DNA from: LMDS01 sp039930465 | GTDB taxonomy: Bacteria; Pseudomonadota; Gammaproteobacteria; Burkholderiales; Burkholderiaceae_C | Direction: 5' to 3' | DNA: 32,216 nt | NCBI GenBank assembly: GCA_039930465.1 | Contig: JBDTTU010000048.1 | Span: 1-32,216, forward strand | Part shown: in pieces, positions 1-9,206 of the stretch | How the letters are laid out: each line of letters begins with the position of its first letter | Numbering within the stretch: the stretch's first letter is position 1 | The notes under the pieces: model-generated | What the model was told of the DNA's origin: nothing | The model's database searches: none | What the model saw: only the letters and a program-made list of their open reading frames with translations | Translations under genes and position numbers: made by a program

Positions 1-1
1 C

Positions 2-412
2 AGCCTGCTCTCGGTGGCCGACTACCTGCGGGTCGTCAAGATTTTCGTGCCGGCCGACACCGCAGCGCCTTTGGCCGAGCGCATTGCCGACGGCCAGCGC
101 AGCGTGTTCTTCGCGCACCACGCCGACTATGCCGCAGCCACCACGGCCGAGCGCCCGTCGGATGCCATGGCCGCGTTCACGCGCGCCCCGCACTACCTGC
201 TCGACGCGCGGCTGATGATGGCCTGGGCCAAGGCGCTGAACGAAGCAGGCAAGGTCGATGAAGCGCGCTTCGTGGCGCAGCGCCTGAAGGAGTTCAAGAA
301 CGCTGCCTCGGCCGAGTTCTTCGCGCCTTGCGCCGAAACCCCGCCGGCCGCACCGCCGCCGTTTCAGTGCCAGGCGCCGCAGCGGGCGTTTGATTTCGAG
401 GACTTCAGGTAA
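2..412 (+). CDS. Wzy/PglL-type O-antigen ligase, C-terminal fragment (5' end outside window)
   Basis: Only the last 136 codons are present; the reading frame is open from base 2 and stops at TAA 410-412. The fragment is a soluble alpha-helical tail with TPR-like character (DARLMMAWAKALNEAGKVDE) followed by a short segment with two cysteines (FFAPC and FQCQAP). This is how the C-terminal domain of PglL/Wzy-type oligosaccharyltransferases of Burkholderiales ends. Those integral membrane enzymes transfer lipid-linked glycans to pilin or other acceptors, or polymerise O-antigen, at the periplasmic face of the inner membrane. The catalytic membrane part lies outside the window, so ligase and polymerase cannot be told apart. 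A GTG at base 14 is in frame, but the frame is open upstream of it, so it is not taken as a start. Family call is from memory of the domain. Confidence 0.6.
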   Translation, partial: SLLSVADYLRVVKIFVPADTAAPLAERIADGQRSVFFAHHADYAAATTAERPSDAMAAFTRAPHYLLDARLMMAWAKALNEAGKVDEARFVAQRLKEFKNAASAEFFAPCAETPPAAPPPFQCQAPQRAFDFEDFR

Positions 413-443
413 GCGCCGGGTTGACGCTGTTGGATGCTGCTAT

Positions 444-479
444 TCTTACCAAGCTCTGATCGATCAGAAAGAGGTAAGA
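444..479. promoter_or_regulatory. Two-part dyad at the vapBC translation start (likely operator)
   Basis: A perfect 14-base palindrome, TCTGATCGATCAGA, lies at 455-468. It is flanked by a second inverted repeat, TCTTACC (444-450) and GGTAAGA (473-479), sharing exactly the same centre (461.5). Fourteen of 18 positions in the 36-base dyad pair. The right arm contains the Shine-Dalgarno-like GAGGT (471-475) of vapB, whose GTG start is at 482. Binding here by the AbrB-type antitoxin or the toxin-antitoxin complex would be ordinary VapBC autoregulation. If the dyad is transcribed it could also fold and hide the ribosome-binding site. The dyad is seen directly; its function is inferred. Confidence 0.6.
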
Positions 480-481
480 CC

Positions 482-694
482 GTGAGCAACTCCACCACCT
501 TGTCCAAAAAGTTCCAGATCTCCGTGCCCAAGGCCGTGCGCGAGCAGCAGCGCTGGGAAGCCGGCCAGCAGTTCGTCTTCATTCCCAAGAAGTTGGGCGT
601 ATTGATGGTGCCGGTGCCGGCACTCGAGCAACTCAAGGGCATTGCCAAAGGCGCCAAGGCCACGGGCTACCGTGATCGGGAAGATCGCTTCTGA
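482..694 (+). CDS. vapB: AbrB/MazE-fold antitoxin VapB
   Basis: A 70-residue protein with an N-terminal AbrB-type swapped-hairpin DNA-binding domain (about residues 1-45; motif LSKKFQISVPKAVRE, the typical start of SpoVT/AbrB antitoxins). A charged C-terminal tail (about 46-70) would wrap around the toxin. The GTG at 482 is chosen because AGAGGT lies 7-8 bases upstream and the family begins close to this point; a longer frame from 434 would add residues with no family counterpart. Its stop codon overlaps the vapC ATG by one base (TGATG), giving translational coupling. It is expected to neutralise VapC and, with it, repress the operon through the dyad that overlaps its ribosome-binding site. 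Confidence 0.85.
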   Translation: MSNSTTLSKKFQISVPKAVREQQRWEAGQQFVFIPKKLGVLMVPVPALEQLKGIAKGAKATGYRDREDRF

Positions 695-1071
695 TGCGCG
701 TGGTCGACACTTCGGCGTGGGTCGAGTGGCTGATCGGCAGCGCGTTGGGCAAGCGGCTGGCGGCCGAGTTTCCGGCGCAAGACGCGTGCGTCGTGCCGAC
801 CATCGTGCAGCTTGAACTCTCGAAGTGGCTGCTCAGAGAAGCCGACGAAGACCGCGCCGACAGCGTGATCGCCCACACCCAGACTTGCGTGGTCGTGCCG
901 CTGGACACCGACATCGCATTGCTGGCCGCCGAGCTGCACCAGCGCCACAAGCTGGCCAGCGCCGACGCCATCGTCTACGCCACGGCGCAGCGGCAAGGCG
1001 CCGACCTGCTCACCTGCGACACGCACTTCGACGGGCTGCCGGGGGTGGCCTACTTTCGCAAGCGCGCTTGA
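694..1071 (+). CDS. vapC: PIN-domain ribonuclease toxin VapC
   Basis: A 125-residue single PIN domain, the usual size for VapC. The acidic catalytic residues are all visible: D5 in VVDTSAW, E41 in QLELSKW, D91 in SADAIVYA, and D109 (with D113) in CDTHFDGLPGV. These coordinate Mg2+/Mn2+ for single-stranded RNA cleavage; VapC toxins typically cut initiator tRNA or rRNA and stop translation. The ATG at 694 overlaps the vapB stop, so the two are made together. The operon sits between a glycan ligase gene and convergent moaC (only 7 bases between the two stop codons), which suggests a small accessory insertion. The type II VapBC assignment is firm; the RNA target cannot be read from the sequence. 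Confidence 0.9.
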   Translation: MRVVDTSAWVEWLIGSALGKRLAAEFPAQDACVVPTIVQLELSKWLLREADEDRADSVIAHTQTCVVVPLDTDIALLAAELHQRHKLASADAIVYATAQRQGADLLTCDTHFDGLPGVAYFRKRA

Positions 1072-1078
1072 TCTGCGT

Positions 1079-1573
1079 TCAGGCCGCCGCGACCCAGTCG
1101 CCCGACTTGCCGCCGCTCTTTTCCAGCACGCGAATCTCGCCCATCACCATGCCGCGGTCGGCGGCCTTGCACATGTCGTAAATGGTGAGCAGGCCGATCT
1201 GCACGGCGGTCAGTGCTTCCATCTCGACACCGGTGCGGCCCAGCGTTTCCACTTGTGCGGTGCAGCGCACGCTGTGCCTCGCCGCGTCGATCTGGAACTC
1301 GACTGCCACGCGCGTGATCGGCAGCGGGTGGCACAGCGGAATCAGCTCTGACGTGCGCTTGGCCGCCTGAATGGCCGCGATGCGCGCCACCCCAATCACG
1401 TCGCCCTTCTTCGCAGTGCCAGCTTCGATCAGCGCCAGCGTGGCCGGCAGCATGCTGATCAGGCCGCTGGCACGCGCCACGCGGTGGGTTTCGCTCTTGG
1501 CCGACACATCGACCATGTGCGCCTGGCCATGCGCGTCGAAATGTGTCAGCGGCGATGAAGGGGTTGAACTCAT
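1079..1573 (-). CDS. moaC: Cyclic pyranopterin monophosphate synthase MoaC
   Basis: A 164-residue protein, the normal length for MoaC. With MoaA this enzyme converts GTP to cyclic pyranopterin monophosphate, the first step of molybdenum-cofactor synthesis in the cytoplasm; MoaC acts on 3',8-cyclo-7,8-dihydro-GTP. Signature segments are present: the KKGDVIGVARIAAIQAAKRT block (from residue 55), CHPLP (81-85), LGRTGVEMEALTAV (111-124) and IYDMCKAADRGM (131-142), the last with the conserved Asp and Lys. The start at 1573 (MSSTPSSPLTHFD) is chosen over an in-frame ATG 14 codons upstream because MoaC proteins normally begin shortly before the LTHFD segment. The gene is alone on its strand and diverges from bepA. 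Confidence 0.95.
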   Translation of the reverse strand: MSSTPSSPLTHFDAHGQAHMVDVSAKSETHRVARASGLISMLPATLALIEAGTAKKGDVIGVARIAAIQAAKRTSELIPLCHPLPITRVAVEFQIDAARHSVRCTAQVETLGRTGVEMEALTAVQIGLLTIYDMCKAADRGMVMGEIRVLEKSGGKSGDWVAAA

Positions 1574-1660
1574 GGGGCGAAACATTCTCGAAAGCTTTGT
1601 GCGGCATGATGCCACGCACGATTCGCCTCTTCACACTCTGCGCCCGCGGCGCCGACCGTT

Positions 1661-3247
1661 TTGCCCGATACCCGCTTTCGCCGTTCACCGCTGCACGCCC
1701 GCCTGATCGTTGTGGCTTGCGCCGCTGCTTTGCTGTGCCCGCCTGTGTGGGCGCAGAACCAGCTGCCCGCACTCGGCGACCCGGCTTCGGAAGACTTCAA
1801 CCTCGGCACCGAACGCAAGCTCGGCGACGAAATCATGCGCGAGATTCGCGCCGACCCCGACTATCTCGACGACCCGGTGTTGCTCGAATACCTGCAGTCG
1901 CTGTGGCAGCCGCTGGTCGCGCAAGCGCGAGTGCGCGGCAACATCACGCCCGACATCGACCAGCGCATGGCATGGGAGCCCTTCCTCGTGCGCGACCGCA
2001 GCGTCAACGCCTTTGCGCTGCCCGGCGGTTACGTGGGTGTGCACCTCGGCTTGATGGCCATCACTTCCACCCGCGACGAACTGGCCTCGGTGCTCGCGCA
2101 CGAGATGTCGCACGTGACCCAGCGCCACATCGCGCGCAGCATCGCCAACAGCAAGCGTGCCTCGCTCGTCAGCCTCGCCGGCCTGATCGTCGGCGTGCTC
2201 GCGGCCAGCCGAGCCGGCAGCAGCAGCGTCGACGCTGCCAATGCGGCCATCGCCGGCAGCCAGGCGCTGGCGATCCAGGGCCAGCTCAATTTCTCGCGCG
2301 ACATGGAACGCGAGGCCGACCGGGTCGGCTTCGCGGTGATGTCGGGCGCGGGCTTCGCGCCCGGCGGCATGGCCGCGATGTTCGAAAAACTCGACCAGTC
2401 TTCGCGCCTGAACGACAGCGGCGGCTTCCCCTACCTGCGCAGCCACCCGCTCACCACCGAACGCATCGGCGAAGCACGCGCGCGACTCGGTGCTGCGCCG
2501 CCCGCTCCGCTGGTGAGCGTGCTCGAACACACGGCCGCACAGGCACGCGCACGCGTGCTGATGGACACACGCGTCGACGCGCTGCGCCGCTGGCAGGCGC
2601 TCGACGCCGAGCGCAGCACCGCGAGCGTGGCCGACAAGCTCGCCAGCGCGTACGAAAGCGCGCTCGCGTCGACGCTGCTGCGCGACTGGGCGCGTGCCGA
2701 CACGTCGCTTGCCGCCGCGCTGAACATCGTGCGAACCAGCCCGCGCAGCGACGCGCGCGCCGAGCGCGCGGTGGTGCTGTTGAACGTGCAGTCGCTGCTG
2801 GCGCGTGGTGACGTGAGCAAGGCCAACGCGGCGCTGGCGCCCTACCTGAACGACGCTTCGCGGCCAGTGATGCTGCTTGCGACTCAAGCGGTGCTGGCCG
2901 AATCCGCGGCCGGCGTGGCCCGGCCGGACGACGCGGCGTTGAAGCAGCGTGCCTCGGAATTGCAAACCTGGGTGGCGCTGCGCCCGCTCGACCCGCTTGC
3001 GTGGACGGCGCTCAGCCAGGTCAGCGAACGGCTCGGCCAGCCACTGCGCGCGATCCGCGCCGACGCCGAAGCGCGCTTCGCGCTCGGCGACCTGGTCGGC
3101 GCCGTCGATCGGCTGCACGCCGGCCAGCGCCGCGCTCGCAGCGGTGGCGCCATCGACTTCATCGACGCCTCGGTCATCGACGCGCGGCTGCGCGACGTGG
3201 AGCTCCTGCGCAAGCAGATCAAGGCCGACGAAAAGGGCGCACGATAA
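1661..3247 (+). CDS. bepA: M48-family periplasmic metalloprotease with TPR-like C-terminus (BepA-like)
   Basis: A 528-residue protein with an Arg-rich N-terminus and hydrophobic signal peptide (about 1-31, ending VWA-Q). The M48 catalytic domain follows, with HEMSH at 147-151 (zinc ligands H147 and H151, catalytic E148) and the third ligand in the EREAD segment near E219. The SHPLTTERI motif after it is typical of the BepA/YfgC group. From about residue 290 the protein is Ala/Leu/Arg-rich helical repeats compatible with TPRs. BepA-type enzymes degrade or assist misassembled outer-membrane proteins such as LptD at the BAM machinery. The only start matching the signal peptide is a TTG at 1661 with no clear Shine-Dalgarno; a GTG at 1711 would remove the basic n-region. 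It shares an 87-base divergent intergenic region with moaC. Confidence 0.85.
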   Translation: MPDTRFRRSPLHARLIVVACAAALLCPPVWAQNQLPALGDPASEDFNLGTERKLGDEIMREIRADPDYLDDPVLLEYLQSLWQPLVAQARVRGNITPDIDQRMAWEPFLVRDRSVNAFALPGGYVGVHLGLMAITSTRDELASVLAHEMSHVTQRHIARSIANSKRASLVSLAGLIVGVLAASRAGSSSVDAANAAIAGSQALAIQGQLNFSRDMEREADRVGFAVMSGAGFAPGGMAAMFEKLDQSSRLNDSGGFPYLRSHPLTTERIGEARARLGAAPPAPLVSVLEHTAAQARARVLMDTRVDALRRWQALDAERSTASVADKLASAYESALASTLLRDWARADTSLAAALNIVRTSPRSDARAERAVVLLNVQSLLARGDVSKANAALAPYLNDASRPVMLLATQAVLAESAAGVARPDDAALKQRASELQTWVALRPLDPLAWTALSQVSERLGQPLRAIRADAEARFALGDLVGAVDRLHAGQRRARSGGAIDFIDASVIDARLRDVELLRKQIKADEKGAR

Positions 3248-3259
3248 GCGTGGGCCACT

Positions 3260-3279
3260 GAGCCCGGGCGGGCTCTTCT
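3260..3279 (+). terminator. Probable intrinsic terminator after bepA
   Basis: Inverted repeat GAGCCC-GGGC-GGGCTC (3260-3275) followed by TTCTGTT, 12 bases after the bepA stop. The stem is a perfect six GC-rich pairs with a four-base loop, but the T-tract is short. It would separate bepA from the following A2M operon. Confidence 0.5.
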
Positions 3280-3323
3280 GTTGCGCTCTTAGACTTGCCG
3301 CCAAATACAGGCCGGGAGTCGGA

Positions 3324-6300
3324 ATGCCACAAGGGTTCATTGGAAAAGCAGCGCTGGCCGTCGGCGCTTTCTGGGCGCTGGCTGGCCACGCCGCCACGAT
3401 CACCAGCGTCAGCCCACAGGGCGAAGTGGCGCAGGTGCGCCAGATCACGGTGAAATTCTCGGAAGCGGTCGTGCCTTTTGGCGACCTGCGCTTGCCCGAC
3501 CCGATGACCGTGGCCTGCCAGGGCGCGCTGCCCAAGGGATCGAGCCGCTGGGCCAACGACCGGGTCTGGCTCTACGACTTCAGCGAGCCCCTCGGGCCCG
3601 GCACACGCTGCACGCTGAAGGCACGCAGTGGCTGGAAACCGAGCACCGGTGCGCTCACCGGCGCCACCGACTACAGCTTCACGACCGGCGGCCCGGCGGT
3701 CGTCTCGATGCAGCCCTACGACGGCGGGCAGATCGAAGAAGACCAGTATTTCATGCTGCGCCTGAACGGCGCCGCAGTGCCGGCCACGGTGCTGGCCAAC
3801 GCGTGGTGCGAAGTCGAAGGCATTGGCGAACGGATTGCGGTGCGCGTGATCGACGGCGAGCCGCGCGCGCAGTTGCTCAAGGCGCGCAACATCAATAGGG
3901 CCCAGGCAGAACGCACGCTCGTGCTCACCTGCGCGCGCCCCTTGCCGCACGGCAGCGCGCTGCGTTTCATCTGGGGCAAAGGCATCGCCGCCGCGGCCAA
4001 CCCGAATGTGGTGACCAGTGCCGAGCAGCGTTTTCGATTCACGGTGCGCCCGGCGTTCACGGCCGAGTTTTCGTGCGAACGCGAGCGTGCCAACGCACCG
4101 TGTTTGCCGATCCGCCCGATGAGCCTGCGCTTTTCGGCGCCGATCTCGCGCGAAGCAGCAGCGTTGGTGCGCTTGAAGGCGGCCAGTGGCGAATCCTTCA
4201 AGCCTGTCTTCGACAAAGACGACAAGGCGCCCGAGTTGAGCGACATCAGCTTCCCGAAGCCGCTGCCCGAAAACACCGCGTTCACGCTCGAGCTGCCGCG
4301 CGATCTGAAAGACAACGCCGGGCGCGCGCTCTCGAACGCCGAGAGTTTTCCACTGCAGGTGGCGACCGGCGACGCGCCGCCCATCGCCAAGTTCGCCGCC
4401 GCGCCCTTCGGCGTGATCGAGCTGAACGCCGAGCCGGTGTTGCCGATCACGCTGCGCCACGTTCAGGGTGACATGCGCCCGGCCGCGCCCGGCGGCCAGG
4501 TGCGGGTGAGGCGTCTGCAGACCGACGCCGAGATGCTCGCGTGGTACGCCCGGCTGCGCAAGTACGACGACGGCCAGCTCTCGGCGCGCGAAGCGGGCTG
4601 GGCCGAGAAAGACTGGTATTTCTTCGAAGAGACGACGAACGCGCAGGGCCGCAAGGTGCGCCAGCGCATCGAGCGCCACGTGGCCACGCGTGAACTGTCG
4701 CTGTTGAACAAAGACGGCGCGGCCAAGCGGCTCGATCTGCCGCAACTCGTGGGCGGCGACCCGCGGCCATTCGAAGTCGTGGGCATTCCCTTGCCCGAAC
4801 CCGGGTACCACGTCGTCGAAATCGAATCGGCGCGGCTGGGCGAATCGCTGCTCGACAAACGCGCGCCGATGTTCGTGCGCACCGGGGTGCTTGTCACCAA
4901 CCTCGGCGTGCACTTCAAGCTCGGGCGCGAGAACAGCCTGGTGTGGGTGACGACGCTCGACCGCGGGCAGCCGGTGGCGGGCGCCGACGTGGTCGTGAAC
5001 GACTGCAACGGCCACAAGCTGTGGGCCGGCCAGACCGACGCACAAGGCATCGCACGCGCGGCGCAGGCCTTCGACACCCGCTTCGAGAATTGCGCGGCCG
5101 ACAGCGGCCTGTTCGTCACCGCGCGAAAGGCCGATGCCAAAGGCGTGGTCGACACCGCGTTCGTCTTCAGCAGCTGGCAAAAGGGTATCGAAGCCTGGCG
5201 CTTCAACGTGCCGACCGGGCGCGGCGCCGGGCCCGATGCGCGCGCCGCGACGGTGTTCGACCGCACGCTGTTTCGCGCTGGCGAAACGGTGTCGATGAAA
5301 CATTTCCTGCGCTTCGAGACGTCCACCGGGCTGGCGAACGCGAAGGCCGACGAGTTGCCCACGCGCCTGAAGATCGTGCACGAAGGCACCGGCCAGGAGT
5401 TCACGCAATCACTGCAGTGGAACGGCACGCGCAACGCGGTGTCTGCGTGGAACATTCCGGCGGCCGCGAAGCTCGGTGTCTACAACGTGGTGCTGGAACG
5501 CGAGAACGGCATTGAGAGCCGGCGCCGGCAGTGGACGAGTGGCAACTTCCGCGTCGAAGAGTTCAGGCTGCCGCTGGTCGACGCGCGCCTGAGCGGCCCG
5601 AAGGCGGTGGCTGTGGCGCCGAAAGAATTGCCGATCGAGCTGCAACTGAACTACTTCTCGGGCGGGCCGATGGCGCAGACCGCCGCGCGCGCCAGCGCGG
5701 TGCTGAAAAGCCGCGCTACAAGCTTCAATGGCTACGACGAATTTTCTTTCGAGCCGCCGCGTGACGCTGCCAAGGCGCAGAGCGGCGGCGAAGATAGCGA
5801 TGGCGAGAGCAGTGCGAACGACAGCAAACTCGTTGCCGACAAACTGCCGCTGACCACCGACAAGAACGGCGCCGCCAGCTTCACGCTGAAAGACCTGCCG
5901 AAGATCACGCGGCCGAGCGAAGTCAGCGCCGAGGTGACCTACAACGACCCGAACGGCGAGGTGCAGACCATCGCCAGCAGCATGGCGCTGTGGCCGAGCG
6001 CCGTGGTGCTGGGCGTGAAGACCGGCTCGTGGGCGAGCAGCCGCGGCAAGGTCAAGTTCACGGTGCTCGCGCTCGACACCCAAGGCGCAGCGCTGAAAGG
6101 CCAGAGCGTGGAAGTGCGCGGCCGCCTGAGCCAGACCATCAGCACCCGCAAGCGCATGGTCGGTGGTTTTTACGCCTACGACAACCGCACCGAAGTGAAA
6201 GACCTCGGCGCGCTGTGCAGTGGCAGCACCGACGATCGTGGCCTGTTGTTGTGCGAAGCCGAGCTGAACAGCGCCGGCCAGGTCGAGCTGATCGCCAGCG

Positions 6301-9206
6301 CGAAAGACACAAACAGCAACCCGGTGCAGGCCGCGGCCAGCGTGTGGGTCACCAAGCAGGGCGAGCTCTGGTTCGCACAAGACAACGACGACCGCATCGA
6401 CGTGTTGCCTGAAAAGAAGCGCTACGAACCCGGCGAGACCGCGCGGCTTCAGGTGCGCTCGCCGTTCCGCGAAGCCACCGCGCTGCTCAGCGTGGAACGC
6501 GAAGGCATCATCGAGTCACGCGTGATCACCTTGCGTGGTGACGACCCGACCATCGATCTGAAGATCGAGAAAGCCTGGGGCCCGAACGTGTACGTTTCCG
6601 TGCTCGCGCTGCGCGGCCGCATTCGTGACATACCCTGGTATTCCTTCTTCACCTGGGGCTGGAAAGAGCCACTCGCCTGGGCCCGAAGCTATTGGTACGA
6701 AGGTCGCGAATACCAGGCGCCGACCGCGATGGTCGACCTGGCCAAACCCGCGTTCAAACTCGGCGTGGCCGCTTTGCAGGTCGGCATCAAGGCGCACGAA
6801 CTGCAGGTGAGCGTTTCCGCCGACAAAGCCCAGTACGCGGTGCGGCAGAAAGCGGCCGTGCGCATCAAGGTACTGTTCGAAGGCAAGCCCGCCGCCGGGT
6901 CCGACGTGGCTTTCGCCGCCGTCGACGAAGGCCTGCTCGCACTGCGCGGCAACGACTCGTGGGACCTGCTCAACGCCATGATCCGCCAACGGGCCTGGGG
7001 TGTGGAAACCGCCACCGCGCAAAGCGAGATCATCGGCCGCCGCCACTACGGCCGCAAGGCCGTGGCCGCGGGTGGCGGTGGCGGGCATGGCAGCACGCGC
7101 GAGTTGTTCGACACGCTGCTGCTGTGGAAAGCGAGCGTGGTGCTCGACGCCAACGGCGAGGCCTTGGTCGAGGTGCCGCTCAACGATTCGCTGACGAGCT
7201 TCAAGCTGGTGGCCATCGCGGACGCGGGCACGCAGCAGTTCGGCACCGGCAGCACCAGCATCCGCGTCACGCAAGACCTGCAGTTGCTCTCGGGCCTGCC
7301 GCCGCTGGTGCGCGAGGGCGACAGCTTCAGCGCGATGCTGACCTTGCGCAACACCACGGCGCGCGAGATGAAGGTGCGCGCCACCTTGCAAGGTGTGGCG
7401 AATGCGCCGGCCGCAGCGGGGGCCGACATCACGCGCACGCCGATCGAATTTGCACCGCAAGACCTGGTGCTGGCGGCCGGCTCGGCCAAAGAAATCAATT
7501 GGCCCGTCAAGGTGCCCGCCGACGTGTTCAGCGTGAGCTGGGAAGCGGCGGCCGAAGAGCAGGGCGGCGCGGCACCGGCCGAGCGTGCGCGCGATCGGCT
7601 CAAGCTCACGCAGCTCGTCTCGCCCGCCGTGCCGGTGCGGGTGATGCAGGCGACGCTGCAGCAACTCGAAGGCAGCTTCAGCCTGCCGGTGGCGGCGCCG
7701 GCCGACGCATTGCCCGAGATAGGTGTGAAACGCGGCGGCATCGTCGTGGGTGTTCAGCCCAAACTGAGTGGCGCGCTGCCCGGCATGCGGCGCTATTTCG
7801 AGACCTACCCGTTTGTGTGTCTGGAGCAGAAAGCCTCGAAGGCGGTTGGACTGAAAGACGCGAAGCTGTGGAGCAGCGTTGTCAACGCCTTGCCGACCTA
7901 CCTCGACAGCGACGGTCTGGCGAGCTACTTTCCGCCACGCGCCGAAGACGGCCCGCGTGGCAGCGACCGGCTCACCGCCTATGTGATCGCCGCCGCGCAC
8001 GAAGCCGGTTTCGAGCTGCCCGACGCCGCGCGCGCGGCAATGCTCGACGGCCTGGCCGCGTTCGTCGAAGGCCGCATCGAGCGCAAGTTCTGGTCACCGA
8101 AGGCCGACCTCGACGTGCGCAAGCTCGCGGCCATCGAAGCCTTGTCGCGCCACGGCCGCGCGCAAGCGAAGATGCTCGGCTCGATCAATCTCACGCCGAA
8201 CCTGTGGCCGACGGCCGCGGTGATCGACTGGTTGCGCATCTTGAAGAAGGTCGACGGCATTCCGAACGCGGCCAAGCGGCTCGAAGAAGCGAACCAGATC
8301 CTGCGCAGCCGCTTGACGTACGCGGGCACCACGCTGAAGTTCAGCAACGAAGAAGACGACTTCTGGTGGTGGCTGATGGACAGCGCCGACGCGAATGCTG
8401 CGCGCCTCATCCTCGCCGTGCTCGACGACCCGGCGTGGAAAGACGAGATCCCGCGCATGGTGGTCGGCTCGCTCGGCCGCCAGCGTGGTGGTGCGTGGTT
8501 GACGACGACCGCGAACCTCTGGGGTTCGCTCGCGCTCGACAAGTTCTCGGCCAAATTCGAGTCGGTGAAAGTCGCGGGCCGCACGAGCGCCGCATTGGCC
8601 GGTGCGAGCGGCGCGGTCGATTGGGCGAAGAGCATCGACGGCGGTTCGATCAAACTGGCTTGGCCGGCGCAGCCCTCGCCGTTGACGGTGGCGCAGGAAG
8701 GCACCGGCAAACCCTGGCTCACGGTGCAAAGCCTCGCCGCCGTGCCGTTGAAAGCGCCGATCCGCGCTGGCTACAGCGTCGCGCGCAGCATCGTCGCGGT
8801 CGAACAGAAAGACCCGTCAAGTGCAAAGACAGGCAAGTGGTCGCGTGGTGACGTGCTGCGTGTGCGCGTCGAAGTCGATGCGCAGAGTGACATGACCTGG
8901 GTCGTGGTCAGCGACCCGGTGCCGGGCGGCGCGACCATCCTCGGCTCGGGGCTCGGCCGCGATTCGAGCATCGCCACCAGCGGCGAGAAGCGTGCCGGCA
9001 ACGCCTGGCCCGCGTTCGAAGAGCGCAGCTTCGAGGCTTTCCGCAGCTACTTCGAATACCTGCCGCGCGGCAAGCACGTCATCGAATACACCGTGCGCCT
9101 GAACAACCCCGGCCAGTTCGCGCTGCCGCCGACGCGCGTGGAAGCGATGTACGCGCCCGAGAGTTTTGGCGAGCTGCCGAACGCGGCGCTGGAGGTGGGG
9201 CCGTGA
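3324..9206 (+). CDS. yfhM: Bacterial alpha-2-macroglobulin family protein with intact thioester motif
   Basis: A 1,960-residue secreted protein, longer than E. coli YfhM (about 1,650). A signal peptide occupies roughly residues 1-24 (cleavage near GHA-A). It is followed by Ig-like MG domains, a central A2M segment containing FDTLLLWKASVVLDANGEAL, the thioester motif C1499-L-E-Q1502 in FVCLEQKASK, and a complement-like helical domain. Bacterial A2Ms trap proteases that enter the periplasm: bait cleavage exposes the Cys-Gln thioester, which bonds covalently to the protease. The start at 3324 is the first ATG giving a signal peptide. No lipobox cysteine is present, so it looks soluble in the periplasm rather than lipid-anchored as in E. 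coli. It overlaps pbpC by 4 bases (GTGA), the classical A2M-PBP1C pairing. Confidence 0.93.
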   Translation: MPQGFIGKAALAVGAFWALAGHAATITSVSPQGEVAQVRQITVKFSEAVVPFGDLRLPDPMTVACQGALPKGSSRWANDRVWLYDFSEPLGPGTRCTLKARSGWKPSTGALTGATDYSFTTGGPAVVSMQPYDGGQIEEDQYFMLRLNGAAVPATVLANAWCEVEGIGERIAVRVIDGEPRAQLLKARNINRAQAERTLVLTCARPLPHGSALRFIWGKGIAAAANPNVVTSAEQRFRFTVRPAFTAEFSCERERANAPCLPIRPMSLRFSAPISREAAALVRLKAASGESFKPVFDKDDKAPELSDISFPKPLPENTAFTLELPRDLKDNAGRALSNAESFPLQVATGDAPPIAKFAAAPFGVIELNAEPVLPITLRHVQGDMRPAAPGGQVRVRRLQTDAEMLAWYARLRKYDDGQLSAREAGWAEKDWYFFEETTNAQGRKVRQRIERHVATRELSLLNKDGAAKRLDLPQLVGGDPRPFEVVGIPLPEPGYHVVEIESARLGESLLDKRAPMFVRTGVLVTNLGVHFKLGRENSLVWVTTLDRGQPVAGADVVVNDCNGHKLWAGQTDAQGIARAAQAFDTRFENCAADSGLFVTARKADAKGVVDTAFVFSSWQKGIEAWRFNVPTGRGAGPDARAATVFDRTLFRAGETVSMKHFLRFETSTGLANAKADELPTRLKIVHEGTGQEFTQSLQWNGTRNAVSAWNIPAAAKLGVYNVVLERENGIESRRRQWTSGNFRVEEFRLPLVDARLSGPKAVAVAPKELPIELQLNYFSGGPMAQTAARASAVLKSRATSFNGYDEFSFEPPRDAAKAQSGGEDSDGESSANDSKLVADKLPLTTDKNGAASFTLKDLPKITRPSEVSAEVTYNDPNGEVQTIASSMALWPSAVVLGVKTGSWASSRGKVKFTVLALDTQGAALKGQSVEVRGRLSQTISTRKRMVGGFYAYDNRTEVKDLGALCSGSTDDRGLLLCEAELNSAGQVELIASAKDTNSNPVQAAASVWVTKQGELWFAQDNDDRIDVLPEKKRYEPGETARLQVRSPFREATALLSVEREGIIESRVITLRGDDPTIDLKIEKAWGPNVYVSVLALRGRIRDIPWYSFFTWGWKEPLAWARSYWYEGREYQAPTAMVDLAKPAFKLGVAALQVGIKAHELQVSVSADKAQYAVRQKAAVRIKVLFEGKPAAGSDVAFAAVDEGLLALRGNDSWDLLNAMIRQRAWGVETATAQSEIIGRRHYGRKAVAAGGGGGHGSTRELFDTLLLWKASVVLDANGEALVEVPLNDSLTSFKLVAIADAGTQQFGTGSTSIRVTQDLQLLSGLPPLVREGDSFSAMLTLRNTTAREMKVRATLQGVANAPAAAGADITRTPIEFAPQDLVLAAGSAKEINWPVKVPADVFSVSWEAAAEEQGGAAPAERARDRLKLTQLVSPAVPVRVMQATLQQLEGSFSLPVAAPADALPEIGVKRGGIVVGVQPKLSGALPGMRRYFETYPFVCLEQKASKAVGLKDAKLWSSVVNALPTYLDSDGLASYFPPRAEDGPRGSDRLTAYVIAAAHEAGFELPDAARAAMLDGLAAFVEGRIERKFWSPKADLDVRKLAAIEALSRHGRAQAKMLGSINLTPNLWPTAAVIDWLRILKKVDGIPNAAKRLEEANQILRSRLTYAGTTLKFSNEEDDFWWWLMDSADANAARLILAVLDDPAWKDEIPRMVVGSLGRQRGGAWLTTTANLWGSLALDKFSAKFESVKVAGRTSAALAGASGAVDWAKSIDGGSIKLAWPAQPSPLTVAQEGTGKPWLTVQSLAAVPLKAPIRAGYSVARSIVAVEQKDPSSAKTGKWSRGDVLRVRVEVDAQSDMTWVVVSDPVPGGATILGSGLGRDSSIATSGEKRAGNAWPAFEERSFEAFRSYFEYLPRGKHVIEYTVRLNNPGQFALPPTRVEAMYAPESFGELPNAALEVGP

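Noticed and set aside
3219..5408. Minus-strand 729-codon open frame opposite the A2M gene
   Set aside because: Shadow frame caused by GC-biased third positions; the plus-strand A2M has a full family match.
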